From: Methanobacteriaceae archaeon
GTDB taxonomy: Archaea > Methanobacteriota > Methanobacteria > Methanobacteriales > Methanobacteriaceae
DNA length: 28,309 bases
Reading direction: 5' to 3'
Assembly: GCA_027318585.1 (NCBI GenBank)
Contig: DAHVOW010000021.1
Span: 1-28,309, forward strand
The notes under the pieces: model-generated
The model's input: only the letters and a program-made list of their open reading frames with translations
Databases searched by the model: none
What the model was told of the DNA's origin: nothing
Part shown: piece by piece, positions 1 to 8,129 of the stretch
How positions within the stretch are numbered: the first letter of the stretch is position 1
How the letters are laid out: the number at the start of each line of letters is the position of its first letter
Made by a program: the position numbers and the translations under genes

Positions 1-7
1 TGGGCGT

Positions 8-97
8 TTAGTACTCCCGTTCCTCTTTTTTTGTTGCCTGCCTGAACCACTCTCTTTGTTCGTACAACCGGTACAATAATACATCCTGCCTGTCCAT
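8..97 (-). CDS. possible 29-residue small protein
   Basis: A short complete reading frame from ATG at 97 to TAA at 8. The peptide starts MDRQDVLLYRLYEQREWF and is rich in Arg, Glu and Gln, consistent with one charged amphipathic helix. A GGAGTGA ribosome-site-like stretch lies about nine bases upstream, and an A/T-rich TATA-like stretch (TTTAATTATAAC on the minus strand) sits about 40 bases upstream. I recognise no family. At this length a chance frame is possible; the ribosome site and TATA-like element are the only support. Confidence 0.3.
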   Translation of the reverse strand: MDRQDVLLYRLYEQREWFRQATKKEEREY

Positions 98-183
98 AAT
101 GTTGTATCACTCCGGCAATAAAGTTTTTATGTTATAATTAAAGATCATTGTGAGATGAAGGAAATATTTCCCTAAATATAGAA

Positions 184-246
184 TGGTATATTTTCTTGTA
201 CAAATTTTTTTAAGAATATTTGTAAGTATTAGGCATGAAGGAGGTG
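184..246 (+). promoter_or_regulatory. promoter, dyad and ribosome site of the beta-propeller gene
   Basis: A TATA-like stretch (GGTATATTTTC) starts near 185. A seven-base dyad, TACAAAT (199-205) and ATTTGTA (218-224) separated by 12 bases, lies where transcription should begin. A strong GGAGGTG ribosome site (240-246) precedes a TTG start at 255. The dyad is very A/T-rich, so it may be chance rather than an operator. Confidence 0.45.
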
Positions 247-254
247 AAAAATAG

Positions 255-1745
255 TTGATTACAAACCGAAACCAATATAAAAACATCTTATTGTTATTAG
301 CACTGATAACGCTCATGGTTATTTCAGTTTCACCGGTTATGGCTGCCGATGGTGATGCACTGGCCGACAGCCAGTTCCCTAAAGCCCAAAACGACAACCA
401 AAACACCGGTCAGTCCCAGTACGTGGGGTCCCAATCAAATAACACCACTGGAAACTACACCCCCGACCAGGAAAACACTCGAATAACTGGTGCACCATCT
501 ATCGGTCCTGATGGCACAGTTTACCTACCAACCCAGTTCAGAAATGGCTCCAACTATTTAGCTAATCTGTATGCATTGACGCCTGACGGAACTAAAAAAT
601 GGAACTACACTATTTACGATGGAATCAGCACCAACAGTTACAATTTATTCACAGGCTCTCCTGCTATAACCAAGGATGGAACCATTTACATCACTGGTGA
701 ATTCTATGATGGTACCAGAACATATGGCTTTTTATATGCCCTGAATCCTGACGGAACCTTCAAATGGAAATATATCCTCAATGATGGACTAACCGTTTAT
801 ATGAGAGGTTCTCCAGCTATAGGGGCTGATGGAACCATCTACTTCAGCAGTAGCTACCTCAATGACGGATGGAACGCTAAATTAAATGCGATAAAAAGTG
901 ATGGAACCTTAAAATGGGGATATTCTGTTAGTCAAGGAGATTATGGTGGTAATATTGCATCACCAGCGATAGGGACTGATGGAACCATCTATTTTGCATA
1001 TATGTACTATGATGAGGGATCACGTGCTATACTGGACTTACTGGATCAAAATGGAAACAAGTTATGGACTGGCAGTATATCCGGAACCTTAGCCTCAAGT
1101 GCATTGGTAGTTCGTGAGGGAATCGTATACATGGTGGTTGACGATACATTATACGCCAGGAACCCGGCTCAAGATCGAACTGAATGGACATATACCATTA
1201 TCAATGGTCGTTTCAGTAACGATCCCGCAGTTGCTAAAGATGGTACCATATACATTGGAGGTTACTACCAAGACGGTGATGGATACAATTATGGATTGTA
1301 TGCCCTTAACCCCGATGGAAGTCTCAAATGGAGTTATCCAACAATGTATAACATAAACCATGAAGCAGTGATTGGTGCCGATGGAACTATTTACTTCGGA
1401 GAAGGAGATCTTCCCGATACGTTCTTTGCATTAAACCGTGACGGAACTCTTAAATGGTCCCTGCCAGTAACCGTTAGAAGCTCTGTTGCCATTGGAAGTA
1501 ATGGGTATCTTTACTTCGGAGTAACGGACGGACAAAAAGATATACTATACATTGTCCAGACCGCGAGATCTGACCCTGACAACACCGAAAACACCACCAC
1601 CGAAAACACCACCGTCAGCGCAGCAACCACCACTAAATCATCTAGAAAATCCATTGGCATGCAAAAAACTGGATTACCATTACCACTAATGGTTCTTGCA
1701 GTTTTAATGGTGCTGGGAGGATTAATCTCTACCAGAAAAAACTAA
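255..1745 (+). CDS. secreted PQQ-like beta-propeller surface protein
   Basis: Predicted extracellular, wall- or membrane-attached protein of 496 residues. It starts with TTG at 255, chosen for the GGAGGTG ribosome site eight bases upstream. Residues 1-30 form a signal peptide (Lys/Asn-rich start, hydrophobic LLLLALITLMVISVS, then VMAAD). From about residue 75 to 430 there are roughly eight repeats of the form 'SPAIGxDGTIYxx...LYALNPDGTLKWxY', typical of PQQ-type propeller blades. A Thr-rich linker (about 440-465) leads to a C-terminal sorting-like tail: KTGLPLPL, a hydrophobic helix, then STRKN. That tail resembles archaeal/Gram-positive sorting signals, so membrane insertion or sortase-like processing is an inference. 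No PQQ- or metal-specific residues are obvious, so the propeller is more likely binding or structural than enzymatic. Monocistronic, with a T-rich terminator downstream. Confidence 0.85.
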   Translation: MITNRNQYKNILLLLALITLMVISVSPVMAADGDALADSQFPKAQNDNQNTGQSQYVGSQSNNTTGNYTPDQENTRITGAPSIGPDGTVYLPTQFRNGSNYLANLYALTPDGTKKWNYTIYDGISTNSYNLFTGSPAITKDGTIYITGEFYDGTRTYGFLYALNPDGTFKWKYILNDGLTVYMRGSPAIGADGTIYFSSSYLNDGWNAKLNAIKSDGTLKWGYSVSQGDYGGNIASPAIGTDGTIYFAYMYYDEGSRAILDLLDQNGNKLWTGSISGTLASSALVVREGIVYMVVDDTLYARNPAQDRTEWTYTIINGRFSNDPAVAKDGTIYIGGYYQDGDGYNYGLYALNPDGSLKWSYPTMYNINHEAVIGADGTIYFGEGDLPDTFFALNRDGTLKWSLPVTVRSSVAIGSNGYLYFGVTDGQKDILYIVQTARSDPDNTENTTTENTTVSAATTTKSSRKSIGMQKTGLPLPLMVLAVLMVLGGLISTRKN

Positions 1746-1778
1746 AAAACCTATTTTTTTTCTTTCTTTTTTTTAAAG
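1746..1778 (+). terminator. T-tract terminator after the propeller gene
   Basis: Two runs of eight T (within TATTTTTTTTC and CTTTTTTTTAAAG) follow the stop codon immediately. Archaeal RNA polymerase terminates on such T-tracts without needing a hairpin. Confidence 0.6.
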
Positions 1779-1899
1779 TGGATTAGTCTATTTTCTTGTG
1801 ATGTCTTTTTACCAGAAATCACAACCTCCAATAGATGAACTATTCCCCACAGGCATAAGTTTAAAAATGCATAGTGACCTTTTCTTAGGGAAAATAGCA

Positions 1900-2619
1900 T
1901 TATTTTCTCCCACCAAAGATGGCAAAGATTCCGTACTTGTAGTAACAGTCCACCTGCCCGAATCCCACTGATTTTAAGGCATCTAACTGTTCATCAATGG
2001 TATCCGGATGGTTGTCGGGGTTGTTTTTGTACTGCTCCGGGATGTGATCAAATCTTTCGGTAATATCCAGTTTGGTCTGGTTCTCCCGTATCCATTCACT
2101 CCAGAAGATGCGGTACCAGCCTTCCAGCTCCGGGGTGGGGGCCTTCACCGTGTCTAGGTTTAAGAAGTATCCCCCGGTTTGGAGGTGGTTGTGGATGTAT
2201 TCAAAGAGGGATCTTTTCTCTTCCCGGTGCAGGTGGTGGATGGCCAGGGAGGAAACCACCAGGTCAAAGTCATCATCAAGGACCGCATCATTTTTTAAAA
2301 GTTCCTGGAAGGTTCTATTAATGAAGTGCATATTCTCGAAGGATTGAAGTCGTTCCCGGGCATTTTCTAGCATCTCCGGGGAGCCATCCACCAGGGTGGC
2401 CTGGATCTGTTCATCCTCTTTTAATAATTCCCGGGTTAGTGCTCCGTCACCGCAGCCTAAATCCAGTACTTTGGTTCTATTTTTATCTAAAAAGTGCCGG
2501 TAGAAGGATCTTAAGATCTGGAATAACCTTCTCCTTTCCAGTATGTAGATGTCGGCATTTTCCAAGAACGCCTGGGCGTGCCCCTTCTGGGCCCATTCTG
2601 ATTTCTCAAATTCACTCAT
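1900..2619 (-). CDS. class I SAM-dependent methyltransferase
   Basis: Soluble Rossmann-fold methyltransferase of 239 residues from ATG 2619. A GTG at 2628 would add three residues, but it overlaps the AGGTGG ribosome site, so the ATG is preferred. Motif I is VLDLGCGDGALTRELL. The acidic end of beta-2 is seen in ATLVDGSPEML, and motif IV in DFDLVVSSLAIHHL. This order matches UbiE/Methyltransf_25-type enzymes acting on small molecules. The C-terminal part (ERFDHIPEQY, then a region near the stop) probably forms the acceptor pocket. The acceptor cannot be predicted. It is transcribed alone and converges with the propeller gene. Confidence 0.85.
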   Translation of the reverse strand: MSEFEKSEWAQKGHAQAFLENADIYILERRRLFQILRSFYRHFLDKNRTKVLDLGCGDGALTRELLKEDEQIQATLVDGSPEMLENARERLQSFENMHFINRTFQELLKNDAVLDDDFDLVVSSLAIHHLHREEKRSLFEYIHNHLQTGGYFLNLDTVKAPTPELEGWYRIFWSEWIRENQTKLDITERFDHIPEQYKNNPDNHPDTIDEQLDALKSVGFGQVDCYYKYGIFAIFGGRK

Positions 2620-2907
2620 AATAACCACCTGACCCTATTCTTATAGATTAAGATCTAGTTTTCCCGGAATAATCAGATCTTCCCAAAGGTATATAGGTGA
2701 CAAAATTGATACCTAAGGTTGCACGATGGAAAGAAGTATCATTTATTTGATACGGGTTTTGGAAGGTGATGGCCACCATCCAGAGCCTTTGATTTCCTAT
2801 TTTACTTTTTCTTTCTATTTCTCGTCCTTGACGTCTAACACAACCTGTTCCTTTGATTCTTATAATTATAGTAAAAAGATTTGCTCACAGATCCCAGATC
2901 TAAGTCC

Positions 2908-3585
2908 TTAAAATCGTATCCGGTCCTTATTTTCGGGTATCCCCTTTTCTATCCGGATCCACTGCTTATCCTGATGGAGTTCATATTCCTGGAAAGAACA
3001 GGGGATGCCCTTAGCCGTGAGGGGATCCGGGCCATCCATGAGTTGGAAGTGGAGGTGAGGGGCGGTGGAGTTACCGGAGTGGCCGATGTTCCCTAAATGA
3101 TCCCCAGAATCCACCTCATCACCCCGTTTTACCTGTAGGGAACCAGTTTTCATATGCACCAGGGCGGCCCAGACTTCATGGCCCTGGATGATTAGGTAGT
3201 TGCCCGCCACTTCCTGGATGTTGTGGTGGGGATTGAAAAACCAGGCATTCTTGAAGGCTACGGAGATATCATGAAGAGGCTGCACTGGGTCACGTTCCGG
3301 GTACCCGTCCCGGGCTTCCACTACCGTGCCTGGGAGGGGTGCGTAGATGGGTTTCCCGTAAGAGTAACAATCACTTAAATGTACTCTGCCCAGAATATAA
3401 TCCAGGGTGCTTTTATTATAAAACCTAACTGGTTTACGGGTCCAATCCACCTGCAGGAGGTCGTAGGCATAGGTTTGTGCCAGCTGATCCGTGCCGTGGC
3501 TGGGGACTTTGCTGCCAGGACTGTTCATAACCATCCACTCCCCCTTTACGGGAGCTTTTATGGGTACGGGTTCCAGATTTTTCAT
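2908..3585 (-). CDS. M23-family (lysostaphin-type) metallopeptidase-like protein
   Basis: Protein of 225 residues with the peptidase M23 fold. Candidate zinc ligands are H30 and D42 (SHGTDQLAQTYAYDL) and the C-terminal HLH (H177, H179 in TAPHLHF), with a further catalytic-type His in ALVHMKTG. The glycine-rich beta core is visible in YGKPIYAPLPGTVVEARDG and GDHLGNIGHSG. Bacterial relatives cut peptidoglycan cross-links; this host would have pseudomurein, so the substrate is unknown. No signal peptide is visible, which is odd for a wall enzyme and suggests either a cytoplasmic role or non-classical export. The ribosome site is weak. The upstream region 2620-2907 shows no convincing gene. Confidence 0.75.
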   Translation of the reverse strand: MKNLEPVPIKAPVKGEWMVMNSPGSKVPSHGTDQLAQTYAYDLLQVDWTRKPVRFYNKSTLDYILGRVHLSDCYSYGKPIYAPLPGTVVEARDGYPERDPVQPLHDISVAFKNAWFFNPHHNIQEVAGNYLIIQGHEVWAALVHMKTGSLQVKRGDEVDSGDHLGNIGHSGNSTAPHLHFQLMDGPDPLTAKGIPCSFQEYELHQDKQWIRIEKGIPENKDRIRF

Positions 3586-3783
3586 TGTTACTATTTATTC
3601 TAAAGAGATTCTGTTAATATTTTTGGCTTTCTATCCCCATCCGGAGACTTCATTCGGATAAATTTTTTCTACCCGCACCATTTTTTTGACCCAATTCCTG
3701 AAATTTTTTTTACTTCTCACGTGCTCTAGGACAAATCTCAGATTACAGTCTGACCTAGGTCTAGATACCAGGGAGGGAGTATA

Positions 3784-4173
3784 ATGCGAGTTAGTGAAGG
3801 AGTGCCGGAGGGGAGGATAGCTGAACTTTACCACCCGGAACTCTTCCAGGAAGAGGAGGAGGTTATTGTATTTACCAGGGAAGAGTTCAGCCGGACTTAC
3901 ACCTCCATAAGGGAGCAGATAGACTACATCGTTAAGGTGGATCTGCACCTGGACCGTAGTGAGGAGTGGAAGTTGATGGGTTACTGGCCCCGGATCATGC
4001 AGAGTGTGCACCGGATCGACTGGAGTATGGATCTGATTTTCCAGAAGGAACCATTACAGTCCTACCTTGATGCATACCTCTACAACCCTATCCAGAGTTC
4101 CCAGGATAAACTTCCCGTAACTGGAAGGGAGCTTATTCCTAGCGTGAGGGCTTCCCACTTAGACCTATTATAA
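3784..4173 (+). CDS. uncharacterised protein, first of a paralogous pair upstream of polB
   Basis: Soluble 129-residue protein with no family I recognise. It begins an operon: GGGAGGGAG at about 3769-3777 precedes the ATG, and only 12 bases separate its stop from the next gene. It is a diverged paralogue of that gene. RIAELYHPELF followed by VIVFTREEF aligns with RRILLYQPQLF and LLVFPSQDF of the second protein, and the region around MQSVHRIDWSMDLIF aligns with LGVLNNINDKLENLF. Aligned Asp, Tyr and Phe positions suggest a shared alpha-helical fold. It is about 35 residues shorter than its partner, mainly at the C-terminus. Co-location with split PolB suggests a replication- or repair-linked role, but no motif demonstrates one. 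Confidence 0.8.
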   Translation: MRVSEGVPEGRIAELYHPELFQEEEEVIVFTREEFSRTYTSIREQIDYIVKVDLHLDRSEEWKLMGYWPRIMQSVHRIDWSMDLIFQKEPLQSYLDAYLYNPIQSSQDKLPVTGRELIPSVRASHLDLL

Positions 4174-4185
4174 TGAGACGGAAAA

Positions 4186-4683
4186 ATGCGTTACAGCTAC
4201 GGCATCACGGACCAGAGGAGGATACTCCTATACCAACCCCAGCTGTTTTTGAAAACTAAAGACTTACTGGTGTTTCCCAGCCAGGATTTCCAGAAGTGGC
4301 ACGGGGACATTAAGGAGTACCTGGACGGCCTACACCAGCTGGACTATCGGGAGGTGGGAAAGGGAAACCCAGTGACCATGGCTGACTTGAACCTGGCCCT
4401 GGGTGTCCTTAACAACATCAACGACAAGCTGGAGAACCTTTTTGATAGAGATAGCGTGTCTGATTTTTCCTATCACTACCTGTCCACCCTGGATAAGGAG
4501 TACAAAAAAGAGAGGTCCGCCTACACCAGCGACATGCTGAGGGTGGATCTGCAGGTCCCGGTGATAACCCCGGAGCTGAAGTACCAGCACCTCCTGGAGA
4601 TAGTGGAGGAGGCCAACCAGGTCTTCACAAGGAACCTTAAAGAAAGAGGAATCGGTACTAAGATGAAGAAAAAGGACCATTAA
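4186..4683 (+). CDS. uncharacterised protein, second of a paralogous pair upstream of polB
   Basis: Soluble 165-residue protein, unrecognised family, related to the upstream gene over its first 110-120 residues (LLYQPQLF, LLVFPSQDF, INDKLENLF, YHYLSTLD). The C-terminal extension (about 125-165) is helical and ends in a strongly basic tail, GTKMKKKDH, which could contact nucleic acid or a protein partner. It sits 12 bases after its paralogue and 13 bases before polB, so the three genes are probably one transcript. The ribosome site is weak, suggesting translational coupling. The paralogy suggests the two proteins might form a heterodimer; this is inference from the tandem arrangement. Confidence 0.8.
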   Translation: MRYSYGITDQRRILLYQPQLFLKTKDLLVFPSQDFQKWHGDIKEYLDGLHQLDYREVGKGNPVTMADLNLALGVLNNINDKLENLFDRDSVSDFSYHYLSTLDKEYKKERSAYTSDMLRVDLQVPVITPELKYQHLLEIVEEANQVFTRNLKERGIGTKMKKKDH

Positions 4684-4696
4684 TAGGATTACACTT

Positions 4697-6403
4697 ATGG
4701 AAACTAAACGATTCGTACTCTTGGATGTGGACTACGTGACCCGCTACAGCCGGCCAGTGATACGCTTATTCGGGAAGATCCTAACTGATAACCGGTCCAT
4801 CATCGCCCGGGACCCCCACTTCCAGCCCTACCTCTACCTGCTCCCCCGGGACTTAGAAGAATGTATAACTGATTTAAATAAATTTGAACCTCCTAAAATA
4901 GAAAAACTGCGCCGGAAAGATAACGATGGGAGATTAAAAGATTTTCTGAAGGTAACTCTTAACCATCCCCAGGAGATACTTCCCCTCAAAAAGCAACTGC
5001 AGAACTTAAAATCGGTGGAGGCCGTCCGGGAATATGATATCCCCTATCCCCAGAGATACCTCATTGATAAAGACCTGTATCCTCTAGCGGTGGTGGAGGT
5101 GCAGGGGAAGGTTTTGACCAATCGTGAAGTCTGTCTGATGGAGATACAGGAAGATCCACGACGGGTTAAATCCCCTTCACCCTCACTTAACATCCTGAGT
5201 TTTAAGATGGAAACCGCCCAGAAGAAGCCCCGGGTAAGAGCTGATCCAGTTAACCTCATGGCCTTCTCCAGTAACCAGGGCTTCCAGAAAGTATTCTCCA
5301 CCACCCCCTCTTCATCGGAATTGGTGGTGACCGTGGATGATGAGAAGGAATTATTAGAAAGGTTTGTGAAGACCATTAAATCCCTGAATCCGGATATCAT
5401 CACCGGCTACAACAGTGACAAGTACGACTTCCCCTACCTTAAGGGCCGGGCGGATCTGTTAGGAGTGCCCCTTAAGCTGGGGGTGGATGGCTCCCCACTT
5501 AAATTCATGACCCTTCCCAAAAAATCAGCAGCCATCAAGGGCCGGGTCCATATTGATCTTTACCGGGTGACACGCCGTCATCTGCAGCTAACCGAACACA
5601 CCCTCCAATGTGTCTATCAGGAGCTCTGTGGGGATGAGAAGCTGGATATACCACTGGATCAGCTAGGCACCTATGGGGGTGATGAGAAACTCCTGAGGTA
5701 TTCTCTGGAGGACACCCGGGCCATCAACCAGATCGGGGAGAAGATGCTGCCCCTGGTTATGGAAATCGCCCGGCTGGTGGGCTTGTCTCTCTTTGATGTG
5801 ACCCGACGGGGCAGCGGATATCAGGTGGAGGGCCTGCTGATGAGGAAGGCCTACCAGTACGGGTACGTGGTGCCTAACAAGTCCGGAACCTACCTCCGGG
5901 ATGTGGTGGGGGGACACGTGGATGAACCAGTTCCCGGCTTGCACGAGAATATATTCTACTTCGACTTCCGCAGCCTGTATCCCAGCATCATCGTGGCCAA
6001 GAACATCTCCCCGGACACCCTGACCAGGGATGAAAATGAAAAGTGCCATGTGACACCAGAATTCGGATATAGATTCCGGAAGGAACCAGTCGGCTTTATT
6101 CCCCGGGTCACGGCCCAGGTCCTAAAGGACCGGATACGGATCAAAAATCAGATGAAAAGAACTAGGGATCCTGGCCAGCGCCAGATCCTGGATTTCAGAC
6201 AACAGGCCTTAAAAGTATTTATCAGCACCATATATGGCCTGTTCAACCACAGCACCTACCGCTGGTACAGTATAGAATCCTCGGAGGCCATTACCGCCTG
6301 GGGGCGGGATTTCCTGAAAAAGACCATGGAAAAGGCTGAAAAACAGGGCTTCAAAGTAGTATACGCTGATACGGATGGGTTCTATGCTACCTTGAAAGAT
6401 TAA
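4697..6403 (+). CDS. polB: family B DNA polymerase, large (N-terminal) part of split PolB
   Basis: Replicative/repair DNA polymerase of 568 residues. It has the N-terminal domain, the 3'-5' exonuclease domain, and the palm and fingers. Motif A is DFRSLYPS (423-430). Motif B is K506-V-F-I-S510-T511-I-Y513-G514, where most relatives have Asn-Ser instead of Ser-Thr. Motif C is YADTDG (556-561). The protein then ends at ATLKD, seven residues after motif C, so the thumb domain is missing. Methanothermobacter has the same natural split, with the C-terminal part encoded elsewhere, so this is likely intact and not truncated. Exo II (N239...Y243 D244) and Exo III (Y335...D339) are present. Exo I reads LSFKMET, with Lys170 where the metal-binding Asp is expected, so proofreading may be impaired. 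Last gene of the three-gene operon. Confidence 0.95.
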   Translation: METKRFVLLDVDYVTRYSRPVIRLFGKILTDNRSIIARDPHFQPYLYLLPRDLEECITDLNKFEPPKIEKLRRKDNDGRLKDFLKVTLNHPQEILPLKKQLQNLKSVEAVREYDIPYPQRYLIDKDLYPLAVVEVQGKVLTNREVCLMEIQEDPRRVKSPSPSLNILSFKMETAQKKPRVRADPVNLMAFSSNQGFQKVFSTTPSSSELVVTVDDEKELLERFVKTIKSLNPDIITGYNSDKYDFPYLKGRADLLGVPLKLGVDGSPLKFMTLPKKSAAIKGRVHIDLYRVTRRHLQLTEHTLQCVYQELCGDEKLDIPLDQLGTYGGDEKLLRYSLEDTRAINQIGEKMLPLVMEIARLVGLSLFDVTRRGSGYQVEGLLMRKAYQYGYVVPNKSGTYLRDVVGGHVDEPVPGLHENIFYFDFRSLYPSIIVAKNISPDTLTRDENEKCHVTPEFGYRFRKEPVGFIPRVTAQVLKDRIRIKNQMKRTRDPGQRQILDFRQQALKVFISTIYGLFNHSTYRWYSIESSEAITAWGRDFLKKTMEKAEKQGFKVVYADTDGFYATLKD

Positions 6404-6437
6404 GATATGTTAAAGATGTCATGTTTAATACTGAAAA

Positions 6438-6473
6438 GATATATAATATTATTAAAAATCATAACCAGGGGGT
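6438..6473 (+). promoter_or_regulatory. promoter and ribosome site of the pseudomurein-repeat gene
   Basis: AGATATATAATATT (6438-6450) is a good archaeal TATA box about 35 bases before the ATG at 6480. AGGGGGT (6467-6473) is the ribosome site, so the leader should be very short. Confidence 0.6.
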
Positions 6474-6479
6474 CAGATA

Positions 6480-6962
6480 ATGTATATTGTAGTTGCCCAT
6501 TTGGAAGAAGCAGGTGAGCGGGTTAAAGGATTCATGAAATCAAAGGGAAGATTACCCAACTATGTAAACTGCTGGTGTTACGATACTTTAGAAATAGACC
6601 ACAACAATGTCTTTGTAGATATAACCATGCCCCAATTCCTGTACCTGACAACCGCTCATTTTGATGTCGATAATGATGGAGAAATCATAGATGTAAATCC
6701 TCCTTCCTCACCCTTAGATCACTGGGTTTCGGGCCAGATTTTAGAATCTGATTATCGCTCGATGGCGGGAAATATCAAAAATTACATTGAAGCACATGGA
6801 AAAGCACCCAACTACGCCAACAGTGCATTAGGTAAAATCCCCTACCCCATGTTGATTTACATCTACGCCCGGATCTGGGCTTTTATGGGATCTTATCATA
6901 TGCCACCGACCCATATAAATATCGGATTTCTAGAAGAGGACGATAGCATAGATCAAGTCTGA
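6480..6962 (+). CDS. protein with two pseudomurein-binding-type repeats
   Basis: A 160-residue protein made of two diverged copies of the pseudomurein-binding repeat. Copy one (about 8-60) reads EEAGERVKGFMKSKGRLPNY and later MPQFLYLTTA. Copy two (about 95-140) reads MAGNIKNYIEAHGKAPNY and later YPMLIYIYARIW. The signature 'hydrophobic-K-x-Y/F-hydrophobic-x-x-x-G-x-x-P-N-Y' and the FLYL helix are clear. In Methanobacteriales this repeat normally anchors secreted proteins to pseudomurein. Here there is no signal peptide, no catalytic domain and no transmembrane segment. It may therefore be a cytoplasmic wall-precursor-binding protein, use non-classical export, or act as a phage-type wall-binding remnant. 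The linker contains an Asp-rich DVDNDGEIIDVN stretch that could bind calcium. Confidence 0.75.
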   Translation: MYIVVAHLEEAGERVKGFMKSKGRLPNYVNCWCYDTLEIDHNNVFVDITMPQFLYLTTAHFDVDNDGEIIDVNPPSSPLDHWVSGQILESDYRSMAGNIKNYIEAHGKAPNYANSALGKIPYPMLIYIYARIWAFMGSYHMPPTHINIGFLEEDDSIDQV

Positions 6963-7035
6963 TAAAAGATGAAAAACACCGAAAGGTAGGCCTTCAAAGT
7001 ATACTCCTACTTAACTTAGAAAAAAAATAGGCCCA

Positions 7036-7242
7036 TTAAAGTTCGGTGATGATCTTTAAAGGAACATCCACTTCATGAACCACCCTATTTTGAGCAATCC
7101 ATAAATTAACAACCGAACATAATTGAAGAACATCATATTCCGATTCTTCGGCCTTTTTAAGGATGGCTGGAATTAGTTCTTCTTTGTTAACTATTTCTAC
7201 TTGGTGCACAGCTTCAATCAGATCCAGTTCCTGGATTTTCAT
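7036..7242 (-). CDS. small uncharacterised protein downstream of flavodoxin
   Basis: A 68-residue soluble protein, unrecognised. It is predicted mixed alpha/beta with a Glu-rich helix (NKEELIPAILKKAEESEYD) and a hydrophobic strand near the C-terminus (VPLKIITEL). GGTGGATC immediately precedes the ATG at 7242. It begins 19 bases after the flavodoxin stop on the same strand, so the two are probably co-transcribed and it may be a partner of that electron carrier; this is inferred only from position. Confidence 0.7.
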   Translation of the reverse strand: MKIQELDLIEAVHQVEIVNKEELIPAILKKAEESEYDVLQLCSVVNLWIAQNRVVHEVDVPLKIITEL

Positions 7243-7261
7243 GATCCACCCAGCTTAAGGT

Positions 7262-7726
7262 TTATCGGATTTTTTTAGCAAACTCCGCTACCCGGGACTG
7301 GTAGCTTCCATTTTTTATTTCTTTTTCGGCCACACCCAGAGTGGCCAGTGGAGATTTCCCACCAAGTTCTTCCATATCCTGGAATGCACCATCATATCCA
7401 CTGCCACCGGCGGTGGTGAAGAAGGCCACCTCTTTGAAGTTTTCTTGCTGCTGCATATAGGTCCGGACTGGTGTGGCCACGTGCCCCGCCCAGAGAGGCG
7501 TGCCTATTACCAGAAGGTCATAGGAGGAAGGATCATTAACCGGGTCCTGTAGAACCGTTAATTTCCGGCCCATGGCATCCCTCCCTGATTTCATATATCC
7601 CAAAGGACCGGATCGGTCTTTGGTGTCAATGATCTCTTCTACATCACATTCCAGAACCTTTGCCAGTTCCTCAGCCACAATCCGGGTATTCCCGGTGCGG
7701 GAGTAAAAAACTACCAATATCCTCAT
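7262..7726 (-). CDS. flavodoxin-family protein
   Basis: A 154-residue FMN-binding electron carrier. The phosphate-binding loop is SRTGNT (residues 9-14) after the first beta strand (MRILVVFY). The second FMN loop is YDLLVIGTPLWAGHVATP, with Trp stacking on the isoalloxazine, and the third region is AFFTTAGGSG. Length is typical of short-chain flavodoxins. GAGGAGGG lies eight bases before the ATG at 7726. In methanogens such proteins couple ferredoxin or F420-linked oxidoreductases to other enzymes; the partner here is unknown. A 68-residue gene follows in the same probable operon. Confidence 0.9.
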   Translation of the reverse strand: MRILVVFYSRTGNTRIVAEELAKVLECDVEEIIDTKDRSGPLGYMKSGRDAMGRKLTVLQDPVNDPSSYDLLVIGTPLWAGHVATPVRTYMQQQENFKEVAFFTTAGGSGYDGAFQDMEELGGKSPLATLGVAEKEIKNGSYQSRVAEFAKKIR

Positions 7727-7778
7727 CTAAATCCCTCCTCTTACTACCCCACTCTGAATTCCTTTAATTTAAATAGGG

Positions 7779-8018
7779 TTAACCCTCGATGCGATCCACA
7801 CTGAGATATCCGTAGCTATCCACCAGATCCTGGAACTCATCAGTCTTGGTCACCACCTCTAAAGCCTCTTCTATGTCTTTAAGGATCTTTGAAGGTCGGA
7901 GTTTAACCTCCACATCAGAATAATCCTTTTTAAGGACGATGGTAACTTCTATTTTATCATCTTCAAATTTACAAACATTTTGACCGGTTTTATTAGAAAT
8001 TTCTACTTTACAATCCAT
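7779..8018 (-). CDS. small uncharacterised alpha/beta protein
   Basis: A 79-residue protein from ATG 8018. A GTG at 8027 would add three residues, but it falls within the GGGTGAT ribosome site. The first half is strand-rich and acidic/basic alternating (IEVTIVLKKDYSDVEVKLRP); the second half is an acidic helix (KDIEEALEVVTKTDEFQDL). No motif or family is recognised. It lies 52 bases upstream of the flavodoxin start on the same strand, so joint transcription is possible. Confidence 0.7.
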   Translation of the reverse strand: MDCKVEISNKTGQNVCKFEDDKIEVTIVLKKDYSDVEVKLRPSKILKDIEEALEVVTKTDEFQDLVDSYGYLSVDRIEG

Positions 8019-8129
8019 ACTTATCACCCGTTATTAGACCATCATGTTAATAAACATTTTAATATTCTATTCTAATTGATTATTATTGGTGGTGATTTAA
8101 GGAACTCCCTATATGGGATCACCGGAGGT

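Noticed and set aside
2726..2911. Frame of 61 codons in the gap before the M23-type gene
   Set aside because: No ribosome site, low-complexity aromatic/Ser composition, and no family resemblance.
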